Below the pieces are notes generated by a model. The model saw only the letters and a list, made by a program, of their open reading frames with translations. It made no database searches and was not told where the DNA came from. Positions 1 through 9,010 of a stretch of DNA of 64,000 bases are shown piece by piece. The stretch is taken from assembly GCF_001720165.1 (NCBI RefSeq), contig NZ_MCRI01000007.1, positions 24,745 to 88,744 of the forward strand, in the 5' to 3' direction. Numbering within the stretch: position 1 is the stretch's first letter; the number at the start of each line of letters is the position of its first letter. The stretch is from Methylophaga muralis. Lineage in GTDB: Bacteria; Pseudomonadota; Gammaproteobacteria; Nitrosococcales; Methylophagaceae. The position numbers and the translations under genes were made by a program.

Positions 1-492
1 GAGCATAATCAACAGGAAGTCTTTGTACATATTTCCGCCTTTCCAAGCGGCAGCCCGCGCCCCAAAGTCGGTGAAATGCTTGGTTTTGAAATAGAAACTA
101 CGGCAGACGGTAAAACCCGAGCCATAAATATTAGCCGTGCGGCATCGTTAAAACCCAAAGCTTCGCCAGTCAAGCTTAGTAAAACACCCGGTAAAACCAC
201 CAAATCAATCAGCTTAATAATTGCAGTGATATTGGTGGTTTTAATTGCAGTAAGTGTTTCTCAAAAATTCACTTCTGCTCCAACTTCAGCTGCAACTGAG
301 CAGATTACGCCGAGTGGTATTTCAACGGTGCCAGAAGTGACTGCGACTCAATTTAGTTGTGATGGCAGAACCCATTGCAGCGAAATGACATCTTGTGCAG
401 AAGCTAAGTATTTTCTTAAAAACTGTCCAAACACAATGATGGATGGTGATCAGGATGGCGTACCTTGTGAAGCACAGCACTGCGTTTTCTAA
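1..492 (+). CDS. Cold-shock domain / membrane / Excalibur protein (5' partial)
   Basis: The reading frame is open from base 1, so the start lies upstream of the window; 163 residues are visible. Residues 1-40 match the second half of a cold-shock (CSD) nucleic-acid-binding fold, with the EVFVHISAF strand followed by a VGE...FEIE...DGKTRAINI pattern. A basic linker leads to one hydrophobic membrane segment (about residues 70-88, rich in I, V and L). The C-terminus is an Excalibur domain: paired cysteines and the calcium-loop motif DGDQDGVPCE. This domain order is a recurring one in proteobacteria; its role is not established. The fold assignments are family knowledge; a membrane-tethered RNA/DNA-binding protein with an outside calcium-binding tail is inference. 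It converges with the next gene, sharing 4 bases at the stop codons. An internal ATG at 76 would cut into the CSD and is not the true start. Confidence 0.85.
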   Translation, partial: EHNQQEVFVHISAFPSGSPRPKVGEMLGFEIETTADGKTRAINISRAASLKPKASPVKLSKTPGKTTKSISLIIAVILVVLIAVSVSQKFTSAPTSAATEQITPSGISTVPEVTATQFSCDGRTHCSEMTSCAEAKYFLKNCPNTMMDGDQDGVPCEAQHCVF

Positions 493-1766
493 CACGCTCT
501 TTTAGAGCGCACATCAAAATAGCCATAGGCAGCGACCACCAAAAAACAGGCTGCAGGAACAATATAGGAAATCGCCGTATTAAATACGTCGATCAACGCT
601 CCCTGAAACAACGGCATAATCGCACCGCCGAGAATCGCCATCACCAGTCCAGCCGCACCAAATTTGGTATCTTCGCCCAAGCCTTTTAATGCCACTCCGT
701 AGATAGTCGGGAACATCAGCGACAAACAGGCCGAAATAGAAACGATGGCCCAAACTCCGGAAATAGTTGGACTCAACATGGCAAATAAACATAAAGCGCT
801 GCCAGTTAAGGCGAGTATGGTCATCAACACCGTTGGCCGGACATAGCCCATCAACCAGGTCATCGCAAAACGGGACACCAAAAACACCAGCAAACTGTAT
901 TGCAAATAAATACTGGCATCGGCTGCGGTACCGCCCATCGCCTGCTGCACATACTGAATGGTGAAGGTCCAGACGCAGACTTGTGCCGCTACATTAAAAA
1001 ATTGAGCAATAACGCCAAATCGGTAATGGGTATTGGCCATCAAGCGTTTAAATATCTGTGCGAAATGTAATTCACCGATGCTCGACACCACCGCTTCACG
1101 TGGTTTTGGCACTTTGGAAAACAAAATCATCAGCCAAATCAACAACAAAGCCGCCGCCATGCTCACATAAGGCAACATCACGGCTTTAAGTTCCGCGGCT
1201 TGTACCAGCTTTAATTCTTCAACCGTCATTAACGCCCGATCAGCAGCTTCGGCAATATGCAAATTGGGCAGGATTAATGTAGCGGCTAGAAAAACGCCTA
1301 GATTAGTCCCAACCGGATTAAAGGCTTGCGCCAGATTGAGTCTGCGTGTGGCATTTTCTAATGGGCCCATCGCCATCACAAAGGGATTGGCCGAAGTTTC
1401 CAGAATCGATAATCCGGAGGCCAGAATAAATAACGCCGCGAGAAAATAATGATAATTCATTGCCAGACTGGCAGGATAAAACGCTAAGGCACCGATTACC
1501 GCCAACCCTAAACCGCATAAAACACCAGTTTTATAGGAATATCGGCGGTTAATAAAAGCGGCGGGTATTGCCAGACAAAAGTATGCCCCGTAATAAGCAA
1601 ATTGCACTAAGGCAGATTGCAAGGTGCTCATGGCAAAGATTTGACTGAACACTTTGACCAATGGATCGGTCATATTCGCTGCCACACCCCAGGCAGCAAA
1701 ACAGGTGATCAATAAAATAAACACCAGTCGCATTTCTGGGTAGACAAAGGGCTTTTTGACCGACAT
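489..1766 (-). CDS. FucP-like sugar:H+ symporter (MFS, FHS family)
   Basis: A 425-residue inner-membrane permease with about 12 hydrophobic segments. It resembles E. coli L-fucose permease FucP along its length: the WGVAANMTDPL first helix, the SALVQFAYYGAYF second helix, LETSANPFV, and RRLNLAQAFNPVG are all diagnostic of the fucose-galactose-glucose:H+ symporter branch. Substrate cannot be fixed from sequence; fucose, glucose, galactose or N-acetylglucosamine are all known in the family. GGAG lies about 10 bases before the ATG. It has no sugar-catabolic neighbour here: downstream it converges with the Excalibur gene and upstream lies an unrelated thioesterase gene on the same strand after an 82-base gap, so it is probably monocistronic. 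Confidence 0.88.
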   Translation of the reverse strand: MSVKKPFVYPEMRLVFILLITCFAAWGVAANMTDPLVKVFSQIFAMSTLQSALVQFAYYGAYFCLAIPAAFINRRYSYKTGVLCGLGLAVIGALAFYPASLAMNYHYFLAALFILASGLSILETSANPFVMAMGPLENATRRLNLAQAFNPVGTNLGVFLAATLILPNLHIAEAADRALMTVEELKLVQAAELKAVMLPYVSMAAALLLIWLMILFSKVPKPREAVVSSIGELHFAQIFKRLMANTHYRFGVIAQFFNVAAQVCVWTFTIQYVQQAMGGTAADASIYLQYSLLVFLVSRFAMTWLMGYVRPTVLMTILALTGSALCLFAMLSPTISGVWAIVSISACLSLMFPTIYGVALKGLGEDTKFGAAGLVMAILGGAIMPLFQGALIDVFNTAISYIVPAACFLVVAAYGYFDVRSKRAC

Positions 1767-1848
1767 AACGTTCAGGCTCCGTACTGCTCGCAGGCTTTTT
1801 ACCTGAGTGTAACAGTAATTTAATGGAACCCGAGATAGCTGAGATTAT

Positions 1849-2310
1849 TTACTTATCGCCAAATAACGCTACAAAATCACCTGAGAATTTGCCTGCCATT
1901 TTTTGATCGCTATATAAACTGGCCACCACACTTATCCGTGCTTTGCCTTTGCGTCGTAATGTGGTGAGAAATGTCGGCCAATCCTCTTCATCTACCAATA
2001 CCGCAGTGGCCGTAAACTCTTGCGTCATGGGTTTCAGATAAGCCATTTCATTGCGTTGAATCACCAAACGCGAGGCTATCCCCTCTTCCGCCAAACGGGT
2101 ATGCAATAACGACCAGGCCGACAAAATAGCTAATGTCGAAGCACTGCCACCAAATACCGTTTCCTGATGATTAATATTGGGGGCTAATGGTGCAGCCAAA
2201 GTTAGCGTCTGCTGATTTATATCCAGCACTGACACCTGCATTGCAGCTGACAATGGGATATGTTGGTGCAGATACCGTTGTAATTGTTGAGTTTTGCTCA
2301 TAACTGTCAT
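1849..2310 (-). CDS. YiiD C-terminal-type hotdog thioesterase
   Basis: A 153-residue protein with the pattern of the YiiD_C putative thioesterase family: the NHQETVFGGSASTLAILSAW segment, in which N and H precede a long hotdog helix, followed by strands around EMAYLKPMTQEFTATA. Family members are hotdog-fold proteins assumed to hydrolyse acyl thioesters; the substrate is unknown. The start overlaps the stop of the amidotransferase gene by one base (TAATG), so the two are translationally coupled. An in-frame ATG three codons later (2301) is a possible alternative start, and neither has a clear ribosome site of its own, consistent with coupling. No signal peptide or membrane segment is seen, so it is probably cytoplasmic. 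Confidence 0.8.
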   Translation of the reverse strand: MTVMSKTQQLQRYLHQHIPLSAAMQVSVLDINQQTLTLAAPLAPNINHQETVFGGSASTLAILSAWSLLHTRLAEEGIASRLVIQRNEMAYLKPMTQEFTATAVLVDEEDWPTFLTTLRRKGKARISVVASLYSDQKMAGKFSGDFVALFGDK

Positions 2311-3020
2311 TAGTTTTTAAGCTCATGTTGTGCAGTATGTAAATACTCCAGTACGGCATTCATTAACTGATTGATAGCGTGATAATTGTGTACATCAGCT
2401 GACAGAATCTCAGCCGCCGATTGTACATAGGGTGCGGGTTGTAGCTCATCAGCACAGTGTTCAACCAAAGCTTGAACAGAGTCCGGTGTTGTTTCCAGAT
2501 GAAACTGCAGACCGATCACAGATTTTCCCAACTGAAAAGCCTGGTTTCGACAACCATAACTTTCGGCGATCCGTTCAGCGCCTTCGGGTAAATCAAAGGT
2601 TTCACCATGCCAGTGGAATACGCTGGCTGTTTCAGGAAACTGGAATGCCAATGCATTATTATTTGACACTGCTTGAATCGGCCACCAGCCGATTTCTTTT
2701 TCTTTATTTGGATATACTCTGCCGCCCATGGCATTGGCGATCAACTGGGCTCCTAAACAAATTCCCAGTAGCGGTTTACCAGTCGCTATAAATTGCTGAA
2801 TAAACTGCTTCTCTGCTGCCAGCCAAGGAAACTGAGCTTCGTCGTTGACACTCATTGGTCCGCCCATCACTACCAGAAAATCCACAGCGTCAACTTCAGG
2901 CAAATCAGTTTGCTGGTAAAACTGTGTTGAACTTATCTGATAACCATTACTTTTTAACCAGACATCAATACTGCCCAGCCCCTCAAACGGGACATGCTGA
3001 AAATAATGTGCTTGCATCAT
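2310..3020 (-). CDS. Class I glutamine amidotransferase (GMP synthase-like)
   Basis: A 236-residue cytoplasmic protein of the stand-alone class I glutamine amidotransferase group. The nucleophile elbow GICLGAQL places the catalytic cysteine at residue 88; LQFHLET supplies the histidine (174) and glutamate (176), completing the triad. An oxyanion-type VMGGPMSV loop lies near residue 51. There is no synthetase domain, so the ammonia acceptor is unknown; such proteins are often annotated as GMP synthase-like but are not GuaA. AGGA lies just upstream; the second of two tandem ATG codons (3017) has the better spacing, so the start is uncertain by one residue. It is the first gene of a pair with the downstream thioesterase. 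Confidence 0.85.
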   Translation of the reverse strand: MMQAHYFQHVPFEGLGSIDVWLKSNGYQISSTQFYQQTDLPEVDAVDFLVVMGGPMSVNDEAQFPWLAAEKQFIQQFIATGKPLLGICLGAQLIANAMGGRVYPNKEKEIGWWPIQAVSNNNALAFQFPETASVFHWHGETFDLPEGAERIAESYGCRNQAFQLGKSVIGLQFHLETTPDSVQALVEHCADELQPAPYVQSAAEILSADVHNYHAINQLMNAVLEYLHTAQHELKN

Positions 3021-3242
3021 TTATCCTGACTTATTTTACTTATCGCGTAATGATATCCGTCTAATATTTAAGCATTGTGAATTTTAATAGTCTAACAGGT
3101 GATTTTTTACCAGCAATCAGTGGGAGCATTTCCTCAGCGTGGTAAAAAGTGATACGGTAAAAACCATCCTGACCAACGAAAAATAGTCAGCGAAAGTTAT
3201 TCTGCTGATGGTACAGGCCTATCATTCAATGGAGGACAGACA

Positions 3243-3779
3243 ATGACTCAGTACGTTTCTTCACCCCAATTTAGACTGAAATTGATTTTACCACTGATTT
3301 TTGGCCTAACCCTTACGGCTTGTGCACCAGAACCTGAGGTACATGCCGCTCAAATCAGCGAAGACGAAATTCAAAACTTATTTGAACGTTGGAATCAGTC
3401 ACTGCAAACCGGTGACCCGGCAGCGGTTACTGCCAATTACGCTTCTAACGCTGTGTTATTGCCAACGGTTTCCAATAAGGTTCGTACCAATCACACTGAA
3501 ATTGAAGACTATTTCGTGCATTTTCTGGAACTGAGTCCTCATGGCCGCATCGACGAAAGACATATCTCAGTAAATGATGGCATCGCGATAGATACCGGGA
3601 TCTATACTTTTGATGTCACTAAAGATGGTGAACAAAAGCAGGTTCAGGCGCGTTATAACTTTGTCTACGAACGTCAGAATGATGGTGAATGGCTGATCGT
3701 CAATCATCACTCATCTGCGATGCCTGAAGTCATCGTCGATGAGCCAGAGTTGTTAGAAGACATGCTGATTGAGGGATAA
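3243..3779 (+). CDS. SnoaL/DUF4440-like lipoprotein
   Basis: A 178-residue predicted lipoprotein. Residues 10-27 form a signal peptide ending in the lipobox LTAC, with the acylated cysteine at 27. The remainder has the NTF2-like cone-fold pattern of the SgcJ/EcaC and CaMKII-association group: a helix with FERWNQSLQTGDPAAVTANYASNAVLLP, a central TGIYTFDV strand and a terminal WLIVNHHSSAMPE strand. Members with this fold are found as small-molecule binders or association domains; no catalytic role is assigned. A strong GGAGG lies 7 bases before the ATG. The residue after the lipid cysteine is alanine, with no aspartate at +2, so outer-membrane sorting is the inference. Confidence 0.75.
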   Translation: MTQYVSSPQFRLKLILPLIFGLTLTACAPEPEVHAAQISEDEIQNLFERWNQSLQTGDPAAVTANYASNAVLLPTVSNKVRTNHTEIEDYFVHFLELSPHGRIDERHISVNDGIAIDTGIYTFDVTKDGEQKQVQARYNFVYERQNDGEWLIVNHHSSAMPEVIVDEPELLEDMLIEG

Positions 3780-3873
3780 TGAGGCGAAAATTGCTGCCTG
3801 ATGTTGTTCTACAAGACATTCAGGCATACTTTGTGGGTAACAATAAAAACAACATCTACAGCGAGGAAATAAA

Positions 3874-4023
3874 ATGACAATTGCACTCACGCCCCTGATT
3901 TCATTGATTGCCGGTATTCTGATTTTGCTGGTACCACGGTTATTAAACTATATCGTAGCCATTTATCTAATCATTATCGGTTTGGTTGGCATCTTTGGCG
4001 GTAATTTAAACTTTACCCCCTGA
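3874..4023 (+). CDS. DUF3096 small membrane protein
   Basis: A 49-residue protein with ATG at 3874, TGA at 4021-4023 and AGGA at 3863-3866. It is almost entirely hydrophobic: two short membrane helices separated by PRLLNY, with the sequence LISLIAGILILLVPRLLNY typical of the DUF3096 family. These tiny inner-membrane proteins are common in proteobacteria and have no known function. It is followed directly by a good intrinsic terminator, which supports it as an expressed gene. It lies 94 bases after the lipoprotein gene and may share its transcript. Confidence 0.82.
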   Translation: MTIALTPLISLIAGILILLVPRLLNYIVAIYLIIIGLVGIFGGNLNFTP

Positions 4024-4048
4024 TCCACCAGTAAAACTGGCAAAAAAG

Positions 4049-4081
4049 AAGGCGGTGTTCCAATAGGAACCCGCCTTTTTT
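4049..4081 (+). terminator. Rho-independent terminator after DUF3096 gene
   Basis: The hairpin has arms AAGGCGG/CCGCCTT and GTTCC/GGAAC with a single-base bulge and an AATA loop, followed by a run of six T. It ends the plus-strand transcript of the lipoprotein and DUF3096 genes. Confidence 0.85.
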
Positions 4082-4128
4082 ATTATCAAATAATCAGATA
4101 GTCACAGTTAACCGCTTAGAAAATGAGG

Positions 4129-4452
4129 TTAATCATCACGTCTGCTGATAATTTCACCTTCGATGATATTGCTCTCATTTTGCGATTGCTGTTTTTGCTG
4201 TCGATGAAATTGCTGATGTTGCTGACCTGCTTCAGTTGCTTTTCGCATTTGTCTGCGTGCCCGATACAACATCAAGGGGATAAGGATCCAGCTTAACAAC
4301 ACTACAAACACCAGCAGTGTCAGAGTCAGCATCATCACCAGTCCTAGAATAATCCAGGCAAAAATCCGCTGCAGTAAACCTGCTGACTGCAGCTGCCTGA
4401 ATTGTTGTTGCCAGGCTTGAGTTTGCTGGCGAAAAGCATCTGAACGAAACAT
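4129..4452 (-). CDS. Small membrane protein, unknown function
   Basis: I do not recognise a named family. The 107-residue product has a glutamine-rich amphipathic N-terminus (residues 1-30), a long hydrophobic block (about 31-62) that could form one long or two short membrane helices, then a basic, glutamine-rich cytoplasmic tail ending in an acidic-basic NIIEGEIISRRDD. The charge pattern (RARRQMRK after the helix) suggests a cytoplasmic C-terminus. GAGG lies 4 bases before the ATG. It stands alone between the convergent terminator and the gamma-glutamylcyclotransferase gene. The glutamine repeats are encoded by mixed CAG and CAA codons, so they are not a simple DNA repeat. Confidence 0.6.
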   Translation of the reverse strand: MFRSDAFRQQTQAWQQQFRQLQSAGLLQRIFAWIILGLVMMLTLTLLVFVVLLSWILIPLMLYRARRQMRKATEAGQQHQQFHRQQKQQSQNESNIIEGEIISRRDD

Positions 4453-4531
4453 AAAACCTCTTTTTTCAAGCTTTTAAAGCGCTTGTTTGAATAACCTAAA
4501 GCCAGTAGCAACACCTAATGGCAGAATGTAC

Positions 4532-4924
4532 TTATGGATTGAGATAGTCACCCGAGGGGATAAGTTTCAATCCTGTTGTTGGCCGATTATAAAGATAAAC
4601 CCATGCGTTAAGCTGACCACCATCGGCAAGTGTTATGTTATGCCGGCTGCGAACGTATTCGTGCGGTTCGCAAAAGCTGGCAGAACATTCTTCATAATCA
4701 TCAAGTTGTGCTAACAGCAATTCTTTATTGTTAATCCGATAAACTTCACCGATAACTTGCTGCCGTGAGTCATCGCTTAAAATTACACCCGGATAATGAC
4801 TGACTTGATACAAGCTGCCTTGCAATCGGCCCAACGCAATAAATTCACAATATCGATGCAGCAAATCATGACGGGCGTTGTCTTTACGTAAGGTGCCATA
4901 AACAAATAGATAGTCTTCAGTCAT
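4532..4924 (-). CDS. Gamma-glutamylcyclotransferase family protein (AIG2/GGCT-like)
   Basis: A 130-residue protein with the family signature FVYGTLR (residues 7-13), which forms the glycine-rich substrate pocket, and an acidic LDDYEEC segment containing the likely catalytic glutamate (78 or 79). Length matches the bacterial GGCT-like fold. Characterised members release 5-oxoproline from gamma-glutamyl amines or peptides, but many bacterial homologues have undefined substrates, so only the family is claimed. GAGAG lies just before the ATG. It diverges from gluQ, with 67 bases between them holding the promoters of both. Confidence 0.85.
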   Translation of the reverse strand: MTEDYLFVYGTLRKDNARHDLLHRYCEFIALGRLQGSLYQVSHYPGVILSDDSRQQVIGEVYRINNKELLLAQLDDYEECSASFCEPHEYVRSRHNITLADGGQLNAWVYLYNRPTTGLKLIPSGDYLNP

Positions 4925-4991
4925 ACTCTCAGGGCTGTGAAATAGATAAATTGCTTGTCACATTCTACGTGGTGAATTATCTCAACTAAAT

Positions 4992-5942
4992 ATGAATTCA
5001 GACTTAACAGCTCATCATTACATCGGACGCTTCGCTCCCTCGCCCACCGGACCATTGCATTTTGGTTCTCTGGTTACCGCTACTGCCAGCTTTCTGGATG
5101 CTCGTTCAAATGGTGGCAAATGGCTGGTGCGGATGGAAGATCTGGATAAACCACGAGAAGTCGTGGGTGCTGCAAAGGATATTCTCGATACCCTAGAGAG
5201 CTTTGGTTTTCATTGGGATGATGAAGTACTGTTTCAAAGCCAGCGCACTCAGCTTTATCAAAACACACTGGAGCAGTTGCAATCATTAAATCTGGCTTAT
5301 ACCTGCGGCTGTAGTCGAAAGGAAATTAATGCCAGTGCTGTTTTGGGAATTGACGGTCCGGTGTATCCGGGGTTTTGTCGACAGGGATTAGCTACTGGAA
5401 AACGAGCACGAACCTGGCGGCTTAGGGTTAATGATCAACCGATATCGTTTGAGGATTTGATTCAGGGTGAACAATCGCAGCTCTTATCACAGCAGGTAGG
5501 GGATTTTGTGATCCGTCGTGGGGATGGTTTATTTGCCTATCAGTTAGCAGTGGTTGTCGATGATGCTTTGCAAGGTATAACACATATTGTTCGAGGAGCC
5601 GATCTGCTGGATTCAACCCCAAGACAACTGTTTTTGCAGCAGCAACTGGGTTTCACCACTCCGGCCTATGCTCATGTTCCAATCGCGACCAATCTGCAAG
5701 GTGAAAAACTCAGCAAACAAACTCGCGCTCAACCCGTCAAGCTACGAGATAGCGGCGTTGTATTATGTCGAGTATTACGATTTCTTGGTCTGCAGCCACC
5801 GATAGAACTGGCACATGTTCCACTTGATGAATTATGGAAGTGGGCAATACAGCATTGGCAGGTGCAAAACGTACCCAAACTACGCCGACAAGTCACGTTG
5901 ATTCCGACAGCAAGCGATATTGAGCGACATTTAGGTCTATGA
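4992..5942 (+). CDS. gluQ: Glutamyl-Q tRNA(Asp) synthetase
   Basis: A 316-residue truncated paralogue of glutamyl-tRNA synthetase that attaches glutamate to queuosine at the wobble base of tRNA-Asp. It carries the class I motif FAPSPTGPLHFGS (HIGH equivalent, residues 14-26), MEDLDKPR, the zinc-binding cysteines in CGCSRKEI and YPGFCRQG, and the KLSKQ signature near residue 240. It ends soon after KLSKQ and so lacks the anticodon-binding domain, as expected for GluQ and unlike GltX. In many gammaproteobacteria dksA lies directly upstream; here it does not. Confidence is high on family and function. Confidence 0.95.
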   Translation: MNSDLTAHHYIGRFAPSPTGPLHFGSLVTATASFLDARSNGGKWLVRMEDLDKPREVVGAAKDILDTLESFGFHWDDEVLFQSQRTQLYQNTLEQLQSLNLAYTCGCSRKEINASAVLGIDGPVYPGFCRQGLATGKRARTWRLRVNDQPISFEDLIQGEQSQLLSQQVGDFVIRRGDGLFAYQLAVVVDDALQGITHIVRGADLLDSTPRQLFLQQQLGFTTPAYAHVPIATNLQGEKLSKQTRAQPVKLRDSGVVLCRVLRFLGLQPPIELAHVPLDELWKWAIQHWQVQNVPKLRRQVTLIPTASDIERHLGL

Positions 5943-6159
5943 GCGACTTTATTGCCTGCGCAATTCACTGCTATTTTTAGTTTTTGTTACCCTCGACTTT
6001 TTATTCATTCTGCAGCTGTACATTAAATAAGATACAAGTCGCATTGATACATTATTTTTCTGCTGTGTTTTTACGGCTTTTCTTGCACAGTCGGCCGCTG
6101 TCGACTATGCTCACAGGCAACTTTTCCCACTCTTAGTTGACTGAAGTCACAGCTAAAGA

Positions 6160-6184
6160 ATGACAAATTCACGTTTTTTATAAT
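6160..6184 (+). promoter_or_regulatory. Candidate sigma-70 promoter for mrp operon
   Basis: TATAAT at 6179-6184 is a perfect -10 hexamer. The best nearby -35 is ATGACA (6160-6165) but the 13-base spacer is short, so the -10 may work with another -35 or an activator. It lies 49 bases upstream of the mrpA ATG. Only the -10 match is seen directly; activity is inference. Confidence 0.35.
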
Positions 6185-6192
6185 GGAATTGT

Positions 6193-6210
6193 CAGCTCGG
6201 TTGTGAGCTG
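6193..6210. repeat. Inverted repeat in the mrpA leader
   Basis: CAGCTC and GAGCTG form a perfect 6-base stem with a GGTTGT loop. It lies between the candidate -10 and the AGGAG at 6216-6220, so it would be transcribed and could affect ribosome access or bind a regulator. It has no T-run and is not a terminator. Confidence 0.4.
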
Positions 6211-6232
6211 AATTCAGGAGATATTGGATACG

Positions 6233-8530
6233 ATGTTATTTGCCGTTTTATCAGGCTTTATTTTGGCAATGTTTACGCCGCTGCTGCAGCCTGTTGCCCA
6301 GAATAAAACTGGCTGGATTTTGGCGATATTGCCCCTATCCTTGACGCTGTACTTTGCCAGCTTTGTCCCTGCGGTAAGTCAGGGTGAGGTTATCTATCAA
6401 GAGTGGCAATGGTTGCCTGGGATGGACATCAATCTGAGCTTTATGCTCGATGGCCTGTCACTGTTGTTTGCTCTGCTGATAAGTTTTATCGGCGTTTTCA
6501 TTTTTATCTACGCTGGCAGCTATCTACAAGGGCACAAATCAACAGCCCGCTTTTTTGTCATTATGTTGGCCTTTATGGCGTCAATGCTGGGGTTGGTGCT
6601 TTCCGATAATCTGATCAGCCTGTTTGTGTTCTGGGAATTAACCAGCATTACCTCGTATCTGCTGATTGGCTTTGATCACGAAGACGAATCAGCACGCCGT
6701 TCAGCATTACAAGGTTTGTTTGTTACCGTCGGCGGTGGTTTGGCTCTGATGGCCGGGCTGATTATGCTGGCCACTGTCGGTGGCAGTTATCAGCTTTCAG
6801 AGATATTAACAGCGTCTGACAGCGTGTTGGAAAGTTCGCTGGCCGTTGGCATGATTATCTGTATTTTACTGGGTACATTTACCAAGTCTGCACAATTCCC
6901 CTTTCATTTCTGGTTGCCCAATGCGATGGCGGCACCTACACCGGTATCGGCATATCTGCATTCAGCAACGATGGTCAAAGCCGGGATTTATTTAATGGCA
7001 CGGCTGAACCCGGCCTTTACCGAACATGCATTGTGGACAGTTTCACTCAGCCTGTTTGGGGCTATCACTATGTTTGTCGGGGCTTACCTGGCCTACAGCG
7101 CGACCGATATCAAGAAAGTTTTGGCTTATTCCACGGTAATGGCGCTGGGCACGTTAACCATGTTGCTCGGTATAGGCACCGAATATGCTTTGATTGCTTT
7201 TACCTGTTTCCTGCTGGCCCACTCGTTATACAAGGCAGCACTGTTTATGCTGGCAGGCGCGATTGATCACGAGATTGGCACCAAAGATTTAACCTTGATG
7301 GGCGGTTTACGAAGCAAAATGCCACGCACTGCAGTGATTACCGCTATCGCTGCATTATCGCTTGCCGGGATGCCGCCATTATTTGGTTTTATCGCCAAAG
7401 AAGCGATGTTTGAGGCGGTAATTGGCAATGATAGCTATCAGGCATTGATACTCATTTTAGCCCTGGCTGCAGCAATGCTGGTAATGGCTATCGCCGCAGT
7501 AGTTGCTATCAAACCTTTTTATGGGGAATTACGTTCTACCCCGAAAAAACCTCATGAAGCGCCTTTGGCAATGTTGATTGGACCGGCGATTCTGGCGGTA
7601 TTGTCGCTTATGTTTGGTTTGCTGCCGTGGGTTCCCCAAAACTCCATTCTGAGCGCGACCGTCAATGCGGTGTCAGTGACTCCAGCAAGTTTTTCATTGG
7701 CCTTATGGCATGGTTTTAATCTGCCATTGCTGTTGTCGGTTATTGCCTTAATTGGCGGTATTTTATTGTTTGTGTTTTGGCAAAAAACACGGCCAGCCAT
7801 TGGGCATTTAACAACACAAGCCAGTCGTTTCGGACCGGAAGCTGGCTATTTCAGCATGATGAATGGCATCACCTATATCGCCAGTTGGCAAACCAGGCTA
7901 CTGCAAAATGGCAAGCTGGGTAATTACATGATTGTGATGATCCTGACCACAGTCATTCTGGTCGGTTACACCTTGTTGAGTCAGTATGGGTTGAACGTGT
8001 ATCTCAATGTAGAAGGCATCGCTTTTTACGAATTTTTCATTGTGTTATTGATGCTGCTCGCAACCATATATGCCATTTCAACCCGTTCACGCTTAGGAGC
8101 AGTAGCCAGTATGGGTGTGCTTGGCTTTACCGTGGCTTTAGTGTTTATACATTTCAGTGCCCCGGATTTAGGTATTACTCAGGTGTTGGTAGAAACGCTT
8201 ACCGTAATTTTGCTGGTATTGGTGCTATTCAAATTGCCGGGCTTCTCCCGATATTCAAGTCGCTACGAAGTAATTCGTGATGCCAGCGTGGCGGTGTTGA
8301 TGGGCGTGTTAATGACCTTACTGACACTGGCTGCAATCGACGTACAGTTTTTTGAAACCATTTCAGGATTCTTTGTTGAATCCAGTTACCCGCTGGCTAA
8401 AGGTCGCAATATCGTCAATGTGATTCTGGTCGATTTTCGGGCACTGGATACGCTAGGTGAAATATTTGTGCTGGCGATTGCGGCGCTGGGGGTTTTCTCG
8501 ATGCTCAAACTGCGTGCTGAGGAAAAATAA
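6233..8530 (+). CDS. mrpA: Mrp-type Na+/H+ antiporter subunit A
   Basis: The largest subunit of the Mrp (Mnh/Sha) multi-subunit cation/proton antiporter, 765 residues and about 20 membrane helices, homologous to complex I NuoL. The proton-channel segments are visible: [18 protein letters not shown] with the key glutamate, then [19 protein letters not shown] and [15 protein letters not shown] with membrane lysines. The C-terminal part has the MrpA extra domain, including [18 protein letters not shown] chose ATG 6233 over an in-frame TTG at 6224 because AGGAG (6216-6220) is only 3 bases from the TTG. MrpB is not fused to it (seven-gene arrangement). The stop overlaps the mrpB start by one base. 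It extrudes Na+ in exchange for H+ for salt and pH homeostasis. Confidence 0.95.
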   Translation: MLFAVLSGFILAMFTPLLQPVAQNKTGWILAILPLSLTLYFASFVPAVSQGEVIYQEWQWLPGMDINLSFMLDGLSLLFALLISFIGVFIFIYAGSYLQGHKSTARFFVIMLAFMASMLGLVLSDNLISLFVFWELTSITSYLLIGFDHEDESARRSALQGLFVTVGGGLALMAGLIMLATVGGSYQLSEILTASDSVLESSLAVGMIICILLGTFTKSAQFPFHFWLPNAMAAPTPVSAYLHSATMVKAGIYLMARLNPAFTEHALWTVSLSLFGAITMFVGAYLAYSATDIKKVLAYSTVMALGTLTMLLGIGTEYALIAFTCFLLAHSLYKAALFMLAGAIDHEIGTKDLTLMGGLRSKMPRTAVITAIAALSLAGMPPLFGFIAKEAMFEAVIGNDSYQALILILALAAAMLVMAIAAVVAIKPFYGELRSTPKKPHEAPLAMLIGPAILAVLSLMFGLLPWVPQNSILSATVNAVSVTPASFSLALWHGFNLPLLLSVIALIGGILLFVFWQKTRPAIGHLTTQASRFGPEAGYFSMMNGITYIASWQTRLLQNGKLGNYMIVMILTTVILVGYTLLSQYGLNVYLNVEGIAFYEFFIVLLMLLATIYAISTRSRLGAVASMGVLGFTVALVFIHFSAPDLGITQVLVETLTVILLVLVLFKLPGFSRYSSRYEVIRDASVAVLMGVLMTLLTLAAIDVQFFETISGFFVESSYPLAKGRNIVNVILVDFRALDTLGEIFVLAIAALGVFSMLKLRAEEK

Positions 8531-8976
8531 TGGACGATAACAAACCCAAAATAATGACTTTTAATACACTGATCCTGCATACGGCGGCGTTATTTTTATT
8601 GCCATTGCAGTTAATTTTTTCAGTGTTTTTATTATTACGCGGCCATGATGAACCAGGTGGTGGCTTTATTGCCGGACTGGTCGCTTCAGGGGCATTTGTG
8701 TTGTATCTGTTTGCCCATGGTGTGGCATCAACCCGTGAAATTATGCGGGTGGAACCACGCGATTTGCTGGCATTAGGTTTGTTGTTGGGTTTAGCCGCGA
8801 TGTTTCCGGGCATGCTCAATGGCGAAGCTTTTCTTACTGCGCAATGGTGGGAATTTTCACTTGGTGATACCCAAGTCAAATTATCGACTGTGTTGATCTT
8901 CGATATCGGCGTTTATTTTGCGGTATTGGGGACGATTCTGACTATCGTGATGTCACTGACGGAGTCTGAAGAGTGA
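8530..8976 (+). CDS. mrpB: Mrp antiporter subunit B
   Basis: A 148-residue MnhB-domain membrane protein. Diagnostic features are [17 protein letters not shown] near residue 35 and the terminal [19 protein letters not shown] helix, both conserved in MnhB proteins and in the C-terminal part of fused MrpA subunits. It has four membrane helices. It begins within the mrpA stop (TAATG), indicating translational coupling, and is followed by a 34-base gap with a fresh ribosome site for mrpC. It is required for antiport in characterised systems although it has no complex I counterpart with known proton pathway. Confidence 0.94.
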   Translation: MDDNKPKIMTFNTLILHTAALFLLPLQLIFSVFLLLRGHDEPGGGFIAGLVASGAFVLYLFAHGVASTREIMRVEPRDLLALGLLLGLAAMFPGMLNGEAFLTAQWWEFSLGDTQVKLSTVLIFDIGVYFAVLGTILTIVMSLTESEE

Positions 8977-9010
8977 ACAATAAACTGAATTTTCAACAGG
9001 AGGTTTCAGC

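Larger units (their letters stand above)
5943..6232. other. Intergenic region upstream of the mrp operon
   Basis: This 290-base AT-rich stretch is the longest gene-free gap in the window. I found no open frame with a ribosome site. It contains a consensus-like TATAAT (6179-6184) and a perfect 6-base inverted repeat (6193-6210) immediately before the mrpA ribosome site, listed separately. No terminator hairpin with a T-run was recognised for gluQ. Confidence 0.5.

Noticed and set aside
2432..2791. 119-codon plus-strand frame
   Set aside because: Antisense to the glutamine amidotransferase gene, whose triad is intact; no domain pattern.
4129..4452. Glutamine-rich tail as a DNA triplet repeat
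   Set aside because: Codons are mixed and the run is interrupted, so it is not a simple tandem repeat.
6224..6232. TTG start for mrpA
   Set aside because: Only 3 bases from AGGAG; ATG 6233 has more plausible spacing.
5943..6232. Hidden small RNA or tRNA gene in the longest gap
   Set aside because: No cloverleaf-like pairing or terminator recognised by eye; a covariance-model search would be needed to say more.
8505..8879. Long minus-strand frame over the mrpA/mrpB junction
   Set aside because: It runs opposite conserved mrp genes, has low-complexity composition and no ribosome site; a shadow frame.
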